64,000 nucleotides of DNA. It comes from Flavobacterium soyae. Lineage in GTDB: Bacteria > Bacteroidota > Bacteroidia > Flavobacteriales > Flavobacteriaceae. A model generated the notes under the pieces. The model did not search any database. It saw only the letters and a program-made list of their open reading frames with translations, and was not told the origin of the DNA. The stretch's first letter is position 1. Each line of letters starts with the position of its first letter. The stretch is taken from positions 1 to 64,000 of the forward strand of contig NZ_JAJQXA010000006.1 of NCBI RefSeq assembly GCF_021245985.1, given 5' to 3'. Below are positions 17,091-25,481 of this stretch, piece by piece. A program made the position numbers and the translations under genes.

Positions 17091-17168
17091 TGGGCGATGA
17101 GGGGTTCGAACCCCCGACCACTTCCGATGAAAAATCGGAATGCTCTGAACCAGCTGAGCTAATCTCTA
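17091..17168 (-). pseudogene. aberrant tRNA-Val-like sequence, copy 2
   Basis: Identical to copy 1 at 16710-16787, including the broken 5' acceptor strand TAGAGAT, the enlarged anticodon arm with the run of five T, and the overlap with the end of the upstream GIY-YIG gene. Confidence 0.7.
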
Positions 17169-17410
17169 TTATTAATTAATTTCTGAATTTTAATTCTGCT
17201 TTTCCAAGATTTAATTTGTAATTCTCTTTTATGTGCAAGTTCTTTTGCTTCGTAATTTTCAGTATAAACAACTCTCCAATCATTTACATTTCCAGTAAAA
17301 CCTTTGCTTTTTTGATTATGACGAATAAGCCTTTCTTCTAAATTAGAAGTAAATCCAATATAAAATTTATTCTTGCTTTCGCTAAATAAGATATAAACAA
17401 TAAAATTCAT
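17159..17410 (-). CDS. GIY-YIG nuclease domain protein, copy 2
   Basis: An 83-aa protein differing from copy 1 at only a few residues (LIRHNQ instead of LVLHNQ, YEAKEL instead of YETKEL). The substitution restores Arg in EERLIRHN, so this copy may be the more intact nuclease. It starts 62 bp downstream of the 3' end of tRNA-Val, beyond a terminator. It ends inside tRNA-like copy 2 using tRNA bases TAG as stop. Confidence 0.85.
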   Translation of the reverse strand: MNFIVYILFSESKNKFYIGFTSNLEERLIRHNQKSKGFTGNVNDWRVVYTENYEAKELAHKRELQIKSWKSRIKIQKLINNRD

Positions 17411-17426
17411 GAAATGTATATAAAGC

Positions 17427-17461
17427 AAAAAACTCCAAAATCAAATGACTTTGGAGTTTTT
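17427..17461 (-). terminator. terminator of tRNA-Val
   Basis: Arms AAAAAACTCCAAA / TTTGGAGTTTTT with loop ATCAAATGAC, 10 nt downstream of the tRNA-Val 3' end on the minus strand. Confidence 0.88.
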
Positions 17462-17471
17462 GGAATTTCTG

Positions 17472-17546
17472 TGGGCGATGAGGGGTTCGAACCCCCGACC
17501 CCCTCGGTGTAAACGAGGTGCTCTGAACCAGCTGAGCTAATCGCCC
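17472..17546 (-). tRNA. tRNA-Val (anticodon UAC)
   Basis: A complete 75-nt cloverleaf on the minus strand. The acceptor stem pairs GGGCGAT with ATCGCCC, the D arm is GCTC...GAGC, the anticodon stem CCTCG/CGAGG holds the loop TTTACAC (anticodon TAC), and the T arm is GGGGGTTCGAACCCCT. The discriminator base is A and the CCA end is not encoded. Confidence 0.96.
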
Positions 17547-17727
17547 TATTTTATTAGGTTGCTATCGTTTGTGATTGCGAGTGCAAATATACGCTAGTTT
17601 TTGAGTTCTGCAAAGAAAATCGAATAAAAAATAAAACTTTTTTAAAAATAAACTATATCTAGCTGTTTATGAATTTGTTATTAAATCGGTTTTTTTAGAC
17701 TTTTTTCTAAGATTTAAGTTTTGATTG

Positions 17728-18951
17728 TTACAAAGGCAATTCGGCAACGACAAAAGTGCTTCCGCCGACGTAAATAAAATCATTTTTTGAAGCGTTTTGT
17801 TTGGCTTTCGCGAAAGCGCTTTCAACTGAATCATATTTTTCACCATTTAAATTAAATTTCTCAGCGGCATTTTGCAGCGTTTCAGTTGGTAAACCTCTTG
17901 CCGAATTCGGACTGCAGAAATAATATTGCGCTTCTTTAGGGAAAAGTGGCAAAATAGAATCCAAATCTTTATCATTTACGACACCTAAAACAATATGCAG
18001 TTTTTCATATTTTTCATTTTGAAGCTGATTCATCACAACGGCTAATCCGTGTTTGTTGTGAGCCGTATCACAGATAATTTTTGGGTTTTCGCCCAACTGC
18101 TGCCATCTTCCTTGTAAACCTGTATTTTTTACAACATTCAATAAACCTTCTTTTAATTGTTCAGTCGAAACTTTAAAATCGGTTTGATTGTTAAGAATTG
18201 AAATAGTCTGCTGAACTGTCTTTTTATTATGAAATTGATAATCTCCAATTAAGTCAGAAGGGAAAATTTCTGAAATTAAATCAGAAGCAAAATAGATTGG
18301 CGCTTTATTCTTTTCGGCTTTAGTCAAAAATACAGGCTGAGTTTCCTGAGTATATTCGCCAATAACAACCGGAACATTTGGTTTAATAATTCCGGCTTTT
18401 TCGCCCGCAATAGCTTCAAGCGTATTTCCTAAAAATTGCGTGTGATCTAAACCAATATTGGTAATAACCGAAACCAAAGGCGTAATAATATTCGTTGCGT
18501 CCAGTCTTCCGCCCAAACCAACTTCGATAATCGCGATATCTGTTTTTTCAAAAGCAAAATAATCAAATGCCAAACCAACCGACATTTCGAAGAAACTCAT
18601 ATCATTGGCTTCAAAAAAATCTTTGTGTTTTGAAATGAACTCGCAGACAAAATCTTCTGAAATTTCCTGGCCGTTTATTTTAATCCTTTCCCTGAAATCT
18701 TTTAAGTGCGGCGAAGTATACAAACCTACTTTATAACCAGCTTCCTGCAAAACCGAAGCCAGCATGTGCGAAGTTGAACCCTTTCCGTTTGTTCCCGCAA
18801 CGTGAATCGTTTGTAATTTCTTTTCGGGATTACCAAGATGTTCTGCCAGTAACTTGATGTTTGTCAGGTCTTCTTTGTATGCCGAAGCACCCTGAAGCTG
18901 ATACATAGGTAATCGATTAAACATCCAGTTTGTTGTTTCCTGATAGTTCAT
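17728..18951 (-). CDS. folC: bifunctional folylpolyglutamate / dihydrofolate synthase
   Basis: A 407-aa Mur-ligase-family enzyme. The P-loop HVAGTNGKGSTSHML is at about residues 49-63, then SPHLKDFRERI, the folate-site motif, and EVGLGGRLDATN with the Mg/ATP-binding residues. ICDTAHNKHG and the C-terminal Rossmann-like part follow. It adds glutamate to dihydropteroate and folates in the cytosol. Length and all motifs are normal. It is a single gene divergent from the ExbB-like gene. Confidence 0.95.
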   Translation of the reverse strand: MNYQETTNWMFNRLPMYQLQGASAYKEDLTNIKLLAEHLGNPEKKLQTIHVAGTNGKGSTSHMLASVLQEAGYKVGLYTSPHLKDFRERIKINGQEISEDFVCEFISKHKDFFEANDMSFFEMSVGLAFDYFAFEKTDIAIIEVGLGGRLDATNIITPLVSVITNIGLDHTQFLGNTLEAIAGEKAGIIKPNVPVVIGEYTQETQPVFLTKAEKNKAPIYFASDLISEIFPSDLIGDYQFHNKKTVQQTISILNNQTDFKVSTEQLKEGLLNVVKNTGLQGRWQQLGENPKIICDTAHNKHGLAVVMNQLQNEKYEKLHIVLGVVNDKDLDSILPLFPKEAQYYFCSPNSARGLPTETLQNAAEKFNLNGEKYDSVESAFAKAKQNASKNDFIYVGGSTFVVAELPL

Positions 18952-19082
18952 TTTATTTGGATAAAATAGTTGTTGATTGAAATAATTTCCAGTTTTTTTA
19001 GTTTAATATTACAATGAAAATTATCTTTATTGCAAAATTGAAATATTTTTTAGAATTAATTATTAAAAACCAGAATTAAAAT

Positions 19083-19778
19083 ATGTTTAGCTACATTCAA
19101 TTACAAGCTGATACTCTCGCAAACGCCTCAAACGTGGTGATCGAAAAAATTGCTCACCCGGAAACCGAAATTTCTGTTTTAGGATTTATCTTAAAAGGAG
19201 GTTTCTTCCTAATACCAATCGCACTTTTATTGTTTTACACGATTTATGTAATTTTCGAACGTTACTTATATATCAAAAAAGCTTCGAGAATAGATGCGAG
19301 ATTAATGCAGGATGTGGGAGAAAAACTAAATGCCGGAAACATTGAATTAGCCAGAACAATTGTTGAAAGAAATGACACAGCAGTTGGAAATATTTTAAAA
19401 GAAGGTGTTTTGGTTATTGGGAGACCAATTGCTGAAATCGAATCAAATATGGACCGCGCTGCCGATATTGAAATTGGTGAAATGGAAAGACGTTTAGGCC
19501 ATTTAGGACTTATCGCCGGTATTGCGCCAACTCTTGGTTTCATCGGAACTATTTCTGGGGTTATTAAAATTTTCTACAGTATTTCGGTTACAGAAAATAT
19601 CAGTATCGGAAATATCTCAGGAGGTTTATACGAAAAAATGATCAGTTCAGGATCAGGACTTATCGTGGGAATTATTGCTTATAGTGCCTACCACTTACTG
19701 AACGGAAAAATTGATGATTTTGCTTTAAAAATTCAGAAACAGATATTAGAATTTGTAAACATAATTCAAAGATCATAA
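19083..19778 (+). CDS. ExbB/TolQ/MotA-family proton channel protein
   Basis: A 231-aa inner-membrane protein with helices at about 36-58, 140-165 (IAGIAPTLGFIGTISGVI, the conserved channel segment) and 185-207. It forms a proton channel with the ExbD-like protein encoded 3 nt later and energises a TonB-like protein. The gene for a TonB-like protein lies 370 bp further on in the opposite strand. Confidence 0.93.
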   Translation: MFSYIQLQADTLANASNVVIEKIAHPETEISVLGFILKGGFFLIPIALLLFYTIYVIFERYLYIKKASRIDARLMQDVGEKLNAGNIELARTIVERNDTAVGNILKEGVLVIGRPIAEIESNMDRAADIEIGEMERRLGHLGLIAGIAPTLGFIGTISGVIKIFYSISVTENISIGNISGGLYEKMISSGSGLIVGIIAYSAYHLLNGKIDDFALKIQKQILEFVNIIQRS

Positions 19779-19781
19779 GAT

Positions 19782-20177
19782 ATGTCTATTAAGAGAAAAA
19801 GAAGATTTCACGCCGAAGTTGCGACTTCATCTTTAAGTGACATTATGTTTTTCCTGCTGTTGTTTTTCCTTATTATTTCAACACTGGCAAATCCGAATGT
19901 TATTAAGATGACGCTTCCTAAAGCGAAATCAAATGAAAAAACGAACAAGCAGTTAATAAGTTTATCTGTTACAGAAGACAAGCATTTTTATATCGACAAA
20001 AAGCCAGTTGTTTTTGAAGAACTGGAAACCACTTTAATGAATAAAATTGGTGCAGATAAAAGCCAGACTGTCGTAGTTCGAATTCCTTTTAACCTGCAGG
20101 TTCAGGATTTAGTTGATGTTTTGCAGATAGGAGTAAAGAACAATTTGAAGTTTGTAATTGCAACGAGTCCGAAGTAA
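19782..20177 (+). CDS. ExbD/TolR family protein
   Basis: A 131-aa protein with one N-terminal membrane helix (about 17-40, SLSDIMFFLLLFFLIIST). The Asp in this helix is the conserved proton-carrying residue. A periplasmic domain of about 85 residues follows. It pairs with the ExbB-like protein and is probably co-transcribed (3-nt gap). It ends at a strong terminator. Confidence 0.93.
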   Translation: MSIKRKRRFHAEVATSSLSDIMFFLLLFFLIISTLANPNVIKMTLPKAKSNEKTNKQLISLSVTEDKHFYIDKKPVVFEELETTLMNKIGADKSQTVVVRIPFNLQVQDLVDVLQIGVKNNLKFVIATSPK

Positions 20178-20203
20178 AATAATCATTAGGGCGTGACCAC
20201 AAT

Positions 20204-20248
20204 AAAAAAATGGGCAAATCAGCATAACGTTGATTCGCCCATTTTTTT
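20204..20248 (+). terminator. terminator of the exbB-exbD operon
   Basis: An 18-bp stem (20204-20221 with 20231-20248) with one mismatch, core TGGGCAAATCA/TGATTCGCCCA, flanked by A7 and T7. Confidence 0.9.
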
Positions 20249-20259
20249 ATTCCGGTCGT

Positions 20260-20275
20260 CCCGATAGCTATCGGG
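20260..20275. repeat. 16-bp perfect palindrome CCCGATAGCTATCGGG
   Basis: A similar core CCCGATAGCCATCGGG occurs at about 62131. The following bases CTTCTATCCCTCACGCAAA recur at about 37044-37063. It belongs to a dispersed intergenic repeat family. Confidence 0.75.
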
Positions 20276-20338
20276 AGCGCTACTTCGGTAGCCAGCTTCT
20301 ATCCCTCACGCAAAACAACACAAATTTTACGCAACAAT

Positions 20339-20445
20339 TTGTCATCCTGAGCGAAGTCGAAGGACACGCTAGAAGCTCGACAAAGATTGGCGGTTACCTT
20401 TGCAGAAATACTTTGTGTGTCCTTCGACTTCGCTCAGGATGACAA
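20339..20445. repeat. long inverted repeat with 29-bp perfect arms, GTCAT family
   Basis: Bases 20339-20367 (TTGTCATCCTGAGCGAAG...) are exactly complementary to 20417-20445. The 49-nt centre has no open frame. It is related in sequence and layout to 12364 and 37837. Confidence 0.9.
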
Positions 20446-20473
20446 GCTAATCGTAAATTAGAATAAAGACAAT

Positions 20474-20510
20474 AAAAAAGACTTTCTGAGATAATCAGAA
20501 AGCCTTTTTT
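20474..20510. terminator. bidirectional terminator before tonB-like gene
   Basis: The stem AAAAAAGACTTTCTGA / TCAGAAAGCCTTTTTT has one mismatch and a 5-nt loop. It lies at the 3' side of the minus-strand TonB-like gene. Confidence 0.85.
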
Positions 20511-20548
20511 ATGAAAACAGATTTGTGTAAATCCGTGTAATTAGTGTT

Positions 20549-21454
20549 TTAATTCAAACTGAAATTATAAATAATTTTTCCAACTTGTTTAGAGGGAGCA
20601 TCATTGTCAGATTCCCATTTCGTATTCATAGCCGCAATTCTAGCTTGGTCTAATAAACATTTTGCCGTATTGGTTGTTCCTTTTATTCCCGGAGTTGCAC
20701 TTATTGTTTTTCCGTTTTGATCTACGCTAATTTCAACAACAACTTTTCCTTCTTCGTTACAAGTATATTTTGGTGCGGGTTTAGAAAGTGCTTTTCTTGT
20801 TCCTAGAGAATATCCCGTTCCTCCGCCAGAACCACCGCCGCTTCCGGCTCCGTAACCGCTTCCTGTACCAATTCCATTTCCGGTTCCGTTACCGCCTCCG
20901 GTTCCTCCGCCAGAACCTCCGGATCCGTAATAACCTTTAGAGTTTAAATCTCCTCCGGGTTTTCCTTTATTTCCTGCTGCTTTATCATCGCCGTCGCCGC
21001 CTTTTTTCGAGCCTTTTAAAATGCTTGACAAAGCATCGTTTGTAGAGTTTGAAACTTTTGGTTTTTCTGGAACAGGTTTTTGTATTGGTTTTTCAACCGG
21101 AACAGGTTTTTTAGGTTTTTCTTTTACAGGAATAACAACATCTGTTTCATCGGCTTTTGAATTTTCCTGAGAAATAATAGCCTCTTCTTCAACAGCTTTT
21201 GCAGGAGCTTGTTTTACTTCGTTTTTCACCTCCAGAACCTCGCTTTTATAATTGGCTCCGGAACCTAAATCACTGTCGCCAAAATTTACCGTTACGCCGC
21301 CACCGCCACCGCCACCATCTGCAAGTGCAACGTTATTTTCCGGATTGTATGGAGGCCAAAAACGTATAAAAAACAGCAATACAATGATTGCCGCATATAT
21401 TGCAGTTGTGAGTAGTAATGATTTCTTTTTATCTGAAGAAATAGTGAAACTCAT
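20549..21454 (-). CDS. TonB-like energy transducer
   Basis: A 301-aa protein. One N-terminal membrane helix (about 12-30) is followed by a periplasmic spacer with a seven-glycine run (about 47-53), a Pro/Lys/Val-rich stretch and a long Gly/Ser-rich repeat region (about 170-220, GSGGGTGGGNGTGNG). The C-terminal domain (about 225-301, GKVVVEISVDQNGKT) resembles the TonB C-terminus. It couples the ExbBD proton channel to outer-membrane receptors. The two remaining Cys (YTCNEE, AKCLLD) could form a disulphide. Confidence 0.88.
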   Translation of the reverse strand: MSFTISSDKKKSLLLTTAIYAAIIVLLFFIRFWPPYNPENNVALADGGGGGGGVTVNFGDSDLGSGANYKSEVLEVKNEVKQAPAKAVEEEAIISQENSKADETDVVIPVKEKPKKPVPVEKPIQKPVPEKPKVSNSTNDALSSILKGSKKGGDGDDKAAGNKGKPGGDLNSKGYYGSGGSGGGTGGGNGTGNGIGTGSGYGAGSGGGSGGGTGYSLGTRKALSKPAPKYTCNEEGKVVVEISVDQNGKTISATPGIKGTTNTAKCLLDQARIAAMNTKWESDNDAPSKQVGKIIYNFSLN

Positions 21455-21544
21455 TGTAATTCTGAATTTTGAAATTGTATTAAATAAAAACGTTTAAAAG
21501 TACTAAAAATTGTTTAGAAGATTTTACGAGGCAATGTTTTTTGC

Positions 21545-21650
21545 ACGCAGATTTGGCAGATTTAAGCAGATTTTTTCTTTTGATTTTTTAATCAAATAAA
21601 TAAAAATTTAAATCTGCTCGAATCTGCTTAAATCTGTATAAAATCTGCGT
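21545..21650. repeat. inverted repeat of CAGATTT/AAATCTG units
   Basis: The outer arms ACGCAGATTT (21545-21554) and AAATCTGCGT (21641-21650) are perfect. Inner arms CAGATTTAAGCAGATTT (21557-21573) and 21620-21636 match with one change. The 317-bp gap 21455-21771 holds this element and the next terminator and no gene. Confidence 0.8.
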
Positions 21651-21712
21651 TAAACATTTAAGGCAAAGCTTTGAAAATCATTTTAATCATTTTAATCTGT
21701 GGCAAAACAAAA

Positions 21713-21749
21713 AAACGAGCCAAATAGAAGTCTGAAGTCTGGCTCGTTT
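21713..21749 (-). terminator. terminator of the glutamate dehydrogenase gene
   Basis: AAACGAGCCA (21713-21722) pairs with TGGCTCGTTT (21740-21749); an A tract upstream gives the U tract on the minus strand. Confidence 0.85.
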
Positions 21750-21771
21750 ATATATAAAGTATAAGATAAGA

Positions 21772-22998
21772 TTACACTAATTGTTTCAATGCAATTTCGA
21801 ATGCTGTTGCACTGATATTTGTTTTTGATGAATTTAAAGTGTGTGCTTTTACAATTGCATTTTTTATAATTTCAGAAGTATCGTTAAAAATTGCTTCATC
21901 TGTCATTTGAACTTTTTTCTCCATGAAATAAGCAAAAACTCTCGCCATTCCGCAGTTTGAAATAAAATCAGGGATCAAACTAACTTTATGATCCACTTCT
22001 TCCATAATAGAACCAAAGAAGATTTCTTTATCAGCAAAAGGAACATTCGCTCCGCAAGAAATAACCTCTAATCCGTTTGCGATTAAGCTGTCGATTTGGT
22101 TTTGAGTAACCAGTCTTGAAGCAGCGCAAGGCGTGAAAATTTCAGCACCAATTGTCCAGATTTTAGAATTGATTTCTTCAAACGGAATCATATTATCGGC
22201 AACTAATTTATTTCCGTCTTTATTTAAAAACAACGTTCTGATTTCTTCAAAAGAAAAACCATCTTCTTTAATTAATCCGCCATCGCGATCAATAATTCCG
22301 ATAACTTTCGCGCCCATTTCAGCTAAATAAAAAGCAGCTGCAGAACCTACGTTTCCAAAACCTTGTACAATTGCTTTTTTACCTTTAATGTCTCCGCCGT
22401 AAGTTGCGTAGAAATGACGAACCGCTTCGGCAACGCCATAACCTGTAATCATATCAGCAACAGTATATTTTCTTGTAACGTCTGGTGAGAATTTTGGGTT
22501 TTCGATAACCTTAATTACACCCTGACGTAATTGACCAATTCTATTAATTTTATCAGCTTCAGTAGGTTTAAAATGTCCGTTGAAAACACCTTCCTGCGGA
22601 TGCCAGACACCACATTCCTCAGTCATTGGGATTACTTCGTGAATTTCATCAACATTTAAATCTCCTCCAGTTCCGTAGTAACTTTTCAATAATGGAGAAA
22701 CCGCTTTGTACCAACGCTGTAAAACTCCTTTTTTGCGGGGATCATTTGGGTCAAAATTTATTCCAGATTTAGCGCCGCCAATTGCCGGACCCGAAACAGA
22801 AAATTTAACTTCCATTGTTTTGGCAAGCGACAAAACTTCGTTCATGTCTAAGCCTTTTCTCATTCTTGTTCCTCCGCCGGCAGCTCCTCCGCGCAGCGAA
22901 TTAATTACAGTCCATCCTTCAGCTTCTGTTTCAGAATCTTTCCAGTTAAAAACAATTTCAGGTGCTTTATTTTCAAATTGTTGTAATAAATCTTTCAT
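21772..22998 (-). CDS. Glu/Leu/Phe/Val-family amino acid dehydrogenase
   Basis: A 408-aa enzyme. GGAAGGGTRMRKG near residue 35 and GGAKSGI (catalytic Lys region) are the substrate domain. The NAD-binding domain has IVQGFGNVGSAAAFYLAEMGAKVIG at about 215-239 (Rossmann GxGNVG). Substrate specificity between glutamate and branched-chain or aromatic amino acids cannot be fixed by eye. The length is shorter than hexameric GDH (about 450) and nearer to the Leu/Phe dehydrogenases. It is monocistronic with flanking terminators. Confidence 0.9.
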   Translation of the reverse strand: MKDLLQQFENKAPEIVFNWKDSETEAEGWTVINSLRGGAAGGGTRMRKGLDMNEVLSLAKTMEVKFSVSGPAIGGAKSGINFDPNDPRKKGVLQRWYKAVSPLLKSYYGTGGDLNVDEIHEVIPMTEECGVWHPQEGVFNGHFKPTEADKINRIGQLRQGVIKVIENPKFSPDVTRKYTVADMITGYGVAEAVRHFYATYGGDIKGKKAIVQGFGNVGSAAAFYLAEMGAKVIGIIDRDGGLIKEDGFSFEEIRTLFLNKDGNKLVADNMIPFEEINSKIWTIGAEIFTPCAASRLVTQNQIDSLIANGLEVISCGANVPFADKEIFFGSIMEEVDHKVSLIPDFISNCGMARVFAYFMEKKVQMTDEAIFNDTSEIIKNAIVKAHTLNSSKTNISATAFEIALKQLV

Positions 22999-23086
22999 TT
23001 TGTTGTGATATGTTTATTTTGTGTAAATGTATAAAATAGAATAATGCGAATAATGTATTTTGTGTCAAATTTATTAAACAAAAAAG

Positions 23087-23117
23087 AAAAGCCGAAAACT
23101 ATTCCGTTTTCGGCTTT
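23087..23117 (-). terminator. terminator of the chalcone isomerase-like gene
   Basis: AAAAGCCGAAAAC / GTTTTCGGCTTT with a 6-nt loop; it follows the minus-strand gene ending at 23141. Confidence 0.85.
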
Positions 23118-23140
23118 CTGAATATGTAAAATTTTAAGGA

Positions 23141-23716
23141 TTATATTCCTAATAAGTGTTTTTTCAAAGTTTCGTCAACTGGTTTATTAGAAAGCCAAAT
23201 GCCGAATAATGCTTTTTTGAAATCAAATCCCTGAACTTTTCCTTTCAAAACTTCATTCTTAAAAACATTGATAGTTTGATCAAGCGGATTATATGCCAAA
23301 ATGAATACATCTTTTTCTGTAATGGCATCGCTTAAATACGTTTTGAATTGTTCGATTCTTGGGCGTAATTGTTCTAAGTTGCTTCCTGCAGATTTTTCGA
23401 AACCAACATTCATCGCTTTAGTTAATTTATTTGCTGAAACCATAGACGATGTAATTTCAATTCGAATTGCCATTTCGGTATCACTGTCAATAATAAACTG
23501 TGGATCCTGGCTTAATTGAGATAAATACAAAGCCTGTACATAAACTTCTAACCACATTTTTGATCTGCCGCCAGCGCCGTTAAGCTGTAAAGTTTTGTTT
23601 TGATAATCTATTTTTCTAGGAACAGTAACGCCGTTTACCTCTAAATGAGTCTGGGCAGAAACTGCTGAAAATTGTAAAGTTAAAAGGAGTGTAAGTACTA
23701 GTAAAATCTTTTTCAT
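23141..23716 (-). CDS. chalcone isomerase-like protein, exported
   Basis: A 191-aa protein with a signal peptide (MKKILLVLTLLLTLQFSAVSA, then QT). The mature sequence VNGVTVPRKIDYQNKTLQLNGAGGRSKMW...VYVQALYLSQ is the chalcone-isomerase-like fold (Chalcone_3 type), with ITSSMVSANKLTKAMNVGFEK. The bacterial proteins are not flavonoid enzymes; they may bind fatty acids or other hydrophobic molecules in the periplasm. Single gene. Confidence 0.88.
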   Translation of the reverse strand: MKKILLVLTLLLTLQFSAVSAQTHLEVNGVTVPRKIDYQNKTLQLNGAGGRSKMWLEVYVQALYLSQLSQDPQFIIDSDTEMAIRIEITSSMVSANKLTKAMNVGFEKSAGSNLEQLRPRIEQFKTYLSDAITEKDVFILAYNPLDQTINVFKNEVLKGKVQGFDFKKALFGIWLSNKPVDETLKKHLLGI

Positions 23717-24194
23717 GCTCTGTCAATTATTTATTTTTAGGGCAAAAATAATGTTAATTTATTAATATAATCATCTTTTTTTGAAAGTTTTTTTTCTGCG
23801 TTTTTCGATTTTTTTTATTCTATTGCTTTAATAATCAAATTAGTAGTACTAGTTTTACGTAGATTTTCGCTCTTTATGATTTGTTTAATCTTTTCTGTGC
23901 AGGAAATGCCTTAAATTTTACTTTTATGAAGTTTTTAAATCACATTTTTCAATCTTGGATTTTAGAAAAAATGCTGCAAAATTATAGCCTGTTTGCTGCA
24001 AATTATAAATTATTACGAAAACGTTATCGTTATTCTTGCTGATCTATTAAATTTATATGCATGCATTGTAAAATCCGCATTTAAAAATTATCTTTGGGAG
24101 CCTTTTAAAAATAATTGGCTTTTCAAAAAAACAAATAAAAAACCACAAAAACTGAATTCTAAATTTGGTTTTGAAAAAACAATAAAATAAAACT
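23717..24194. other. 478-bp intergenic region, no gene seen
   Basis: A 65-codon frame at 23993-24190 is Lys/Asn/Phe-rich low-complexity sequence with no recognisable pattern, and I take it as noise. It must hold promoters for the two divergent genes, but I see no clear consensus. Confidence 0.55.
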
Positions 24195-25337
24195 ATGGAT
24201 TTTAATCTTACCGAAGAACATTTAATGATTCAGCAAGCTGCAAGAGATTTTGCTCAAAATGAATTATTACCCGGAGTTATTGAACGCGATGAGAAACAAA
24301 TTTTTCCAACCGAGCAGGTTAAAAAAATGGGTGAACTTGGGTTCATGGGAATGATGGTTGATCCAAAATATGGCGGAAGCGGACTTGATGCAATTTCGTA
24401 TGTTATTGCTATGGAAGAAATTTCTAAAGTTGATGCTTCGGCTTCTGTAGTAATGTCTGTAAATAATTCTTTGGTTTGCTGGGGATTACAGGAATATGGA
24501 ACTGAAGAACAAAAGCAAAAATATTTACCGGGTCTGGCTTCAGGTCAAATTCATGGTGCTTTTTGTTTAAGCGAACCAGAGGCAGGAAGTGATGCAACTT
24601 CGCAAAAAACAACTGCGATTGATATGGGCGACCATTATTTGGTAAACGGAACCAAAAACTGGATTACAAACGGAAACACAGCTTCTGTATATTTAGTAAT
24701 TGCGCAAACACATCCTGAATTAAAACATAAAGGAATCAATGCTTTGATTATGACGAAAGATATGCCTGGTTTTTCTATTGGTCCAAAAGAGCAAAAAATG
24801 GGAATCCGCGGTTCTGATACGCACTCTTTAATGTTTAGTGATGTAAAAGTCCCGAAAGAAAACAGAATTGGTGAAGATGGTTTCGGATTTAAATTTGCTA
24901 TGAAAACGCTTGCCGGAGGTAGAATTGGTATTGCATCTCAAGCATTAGGAATTGCTTCTGGAGCTTATGAACTGGCTTTAAAATATTCTAAAGAGCGTAA
25001 AGCTTTTGGAACTGAAATTTGTAATCATCAGGCAATTGCTTTTAAACTGGCAGATATGGCTGTAAATATTGAAGCAGCACGTCATTTATGTATGAAAGCG
25101 GCTTGGGATAAAGACCAGCACAAAAATTATGATGTGAGCGGCGCAATGGCAAAATTATTTGCTTCGCAGGTTGCAATGGATACTGCAGTTGAAGCTGTGC
25201 AGATTCACGGAGGAAATGGTTATGTTAAAGAATACCATGTAGAACGTTTAATGCGTGATGCAAAAATTACTCAGATTTACGAAGGAACTTCAGAGATTCA
25301 AAAAATCGTTATTTCAAGAGCAGTTATTGCCGGATAA
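24195..25337 (+). CDS. acyl-CoA dehydrogenase (short/medium chain type)
   Basis: A 380-aa flavoprotein with the usual three domains: N-terminal helices, the FAD-binding middle part (AFCLSEPEAGSDA, WITNG) and the C-terminal helices with RKAFGTEICNHQAIAFKLADM. The motif QIYEGTSEIQKIVISR carries the expected catalytic Glu near residue 365. It performs alpha,beta-dehydrogenation of acyl-CoA in beta-oxidation or branched-chain amino acid breakdown. No electron-transfer flavoprotein gene is nearby. It is followed by its own terminator. Confidence 0.95.
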   Translation: MDFNLTEEHLMIQQAARDFAQNELLPGVIERDEKQIFPTEQVKKMGELGFMGMMVDPKYGGSGLDAISYVIAMEEISKVDASASVVMSVNNSLVCWGLQEYGTEEQKQKYLPGLASGQIHGAFCLSEPEAGSDATSQKTTAIDMGDHYLVNGTKNWITNGNTASVYLVIAQTHPELKHKGINALIMTKDMPGFSIGPKEQKMGIRGSDTHSLMFSDVKVPKENRIGEDGFGFKFAMKTLAGGRIGIASQALGIASGAYELALKYSKERKAFGTEICNHQAIAFKLADMAVNIEAARHLCMKAAWDKDQHKNYDVSGAMAKLFASQVAMDTAVEAVQIHGGNGYVKEYHVERLMRDAKITQIYEGTSEIQKIVISRAVIAG

Positions 25338-25363
25338 ACCCTTATTCTTTTCAAAATAAAAAC

Positions 25364-25402
25364 AAAACCCTTTCAGCTTTTTGAGCTTCGAAAGGGTTTT
25401 TT
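25364..25402 (+). terminator. terminator of the acyl-CoA dehydrogenase gene
   Basis: AAAACCCTTTC (25364-25374) and GAAAGGGTTTT (25390-25400), followed by T residues. Confidence 0.88.
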
Positions 25403-25481
25403 CATATTTTTTCGTTACTTTTCAGAAAGTTTATTGTTTTAGAATAATGGCTTAATTTTCAATTTATTAAAATATCTTTTT

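Larger units (their letters stand above)
16710..17471 (-). repeat. two tandem 381-bp cassettes (terminator, GIY-YIG gene, tRNA-like)
   Basis: The sequence TGGGCGATGAGGGGTTCG starts at 16710, 17091 and 17472, exactly 381 bp apart. Units 16710-17090 and 17091-17471 differ at only a handful of positions. The third start is the complete tRNA-Val. In transcription order: tRNA-Val, terminator, GIY-YIG, tRNA-like, terminator, GIY-YIG, tRNA-like, terminator, ATPase gene. Confidence 0.92.

Noticed and set aside
16710-17168. Two functional tRNA genes
   Set aside because: Acceptor stem cannot close at three distal pairs and the anticodon arm has extra bases. Treated as aberrant tRNA-like sequences.
23993-24190. 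65-aa frame before the acyl-CoA dehydrogenase gene
   Set aside because: Low-complexity AT-rich translation without recognisable pattern.
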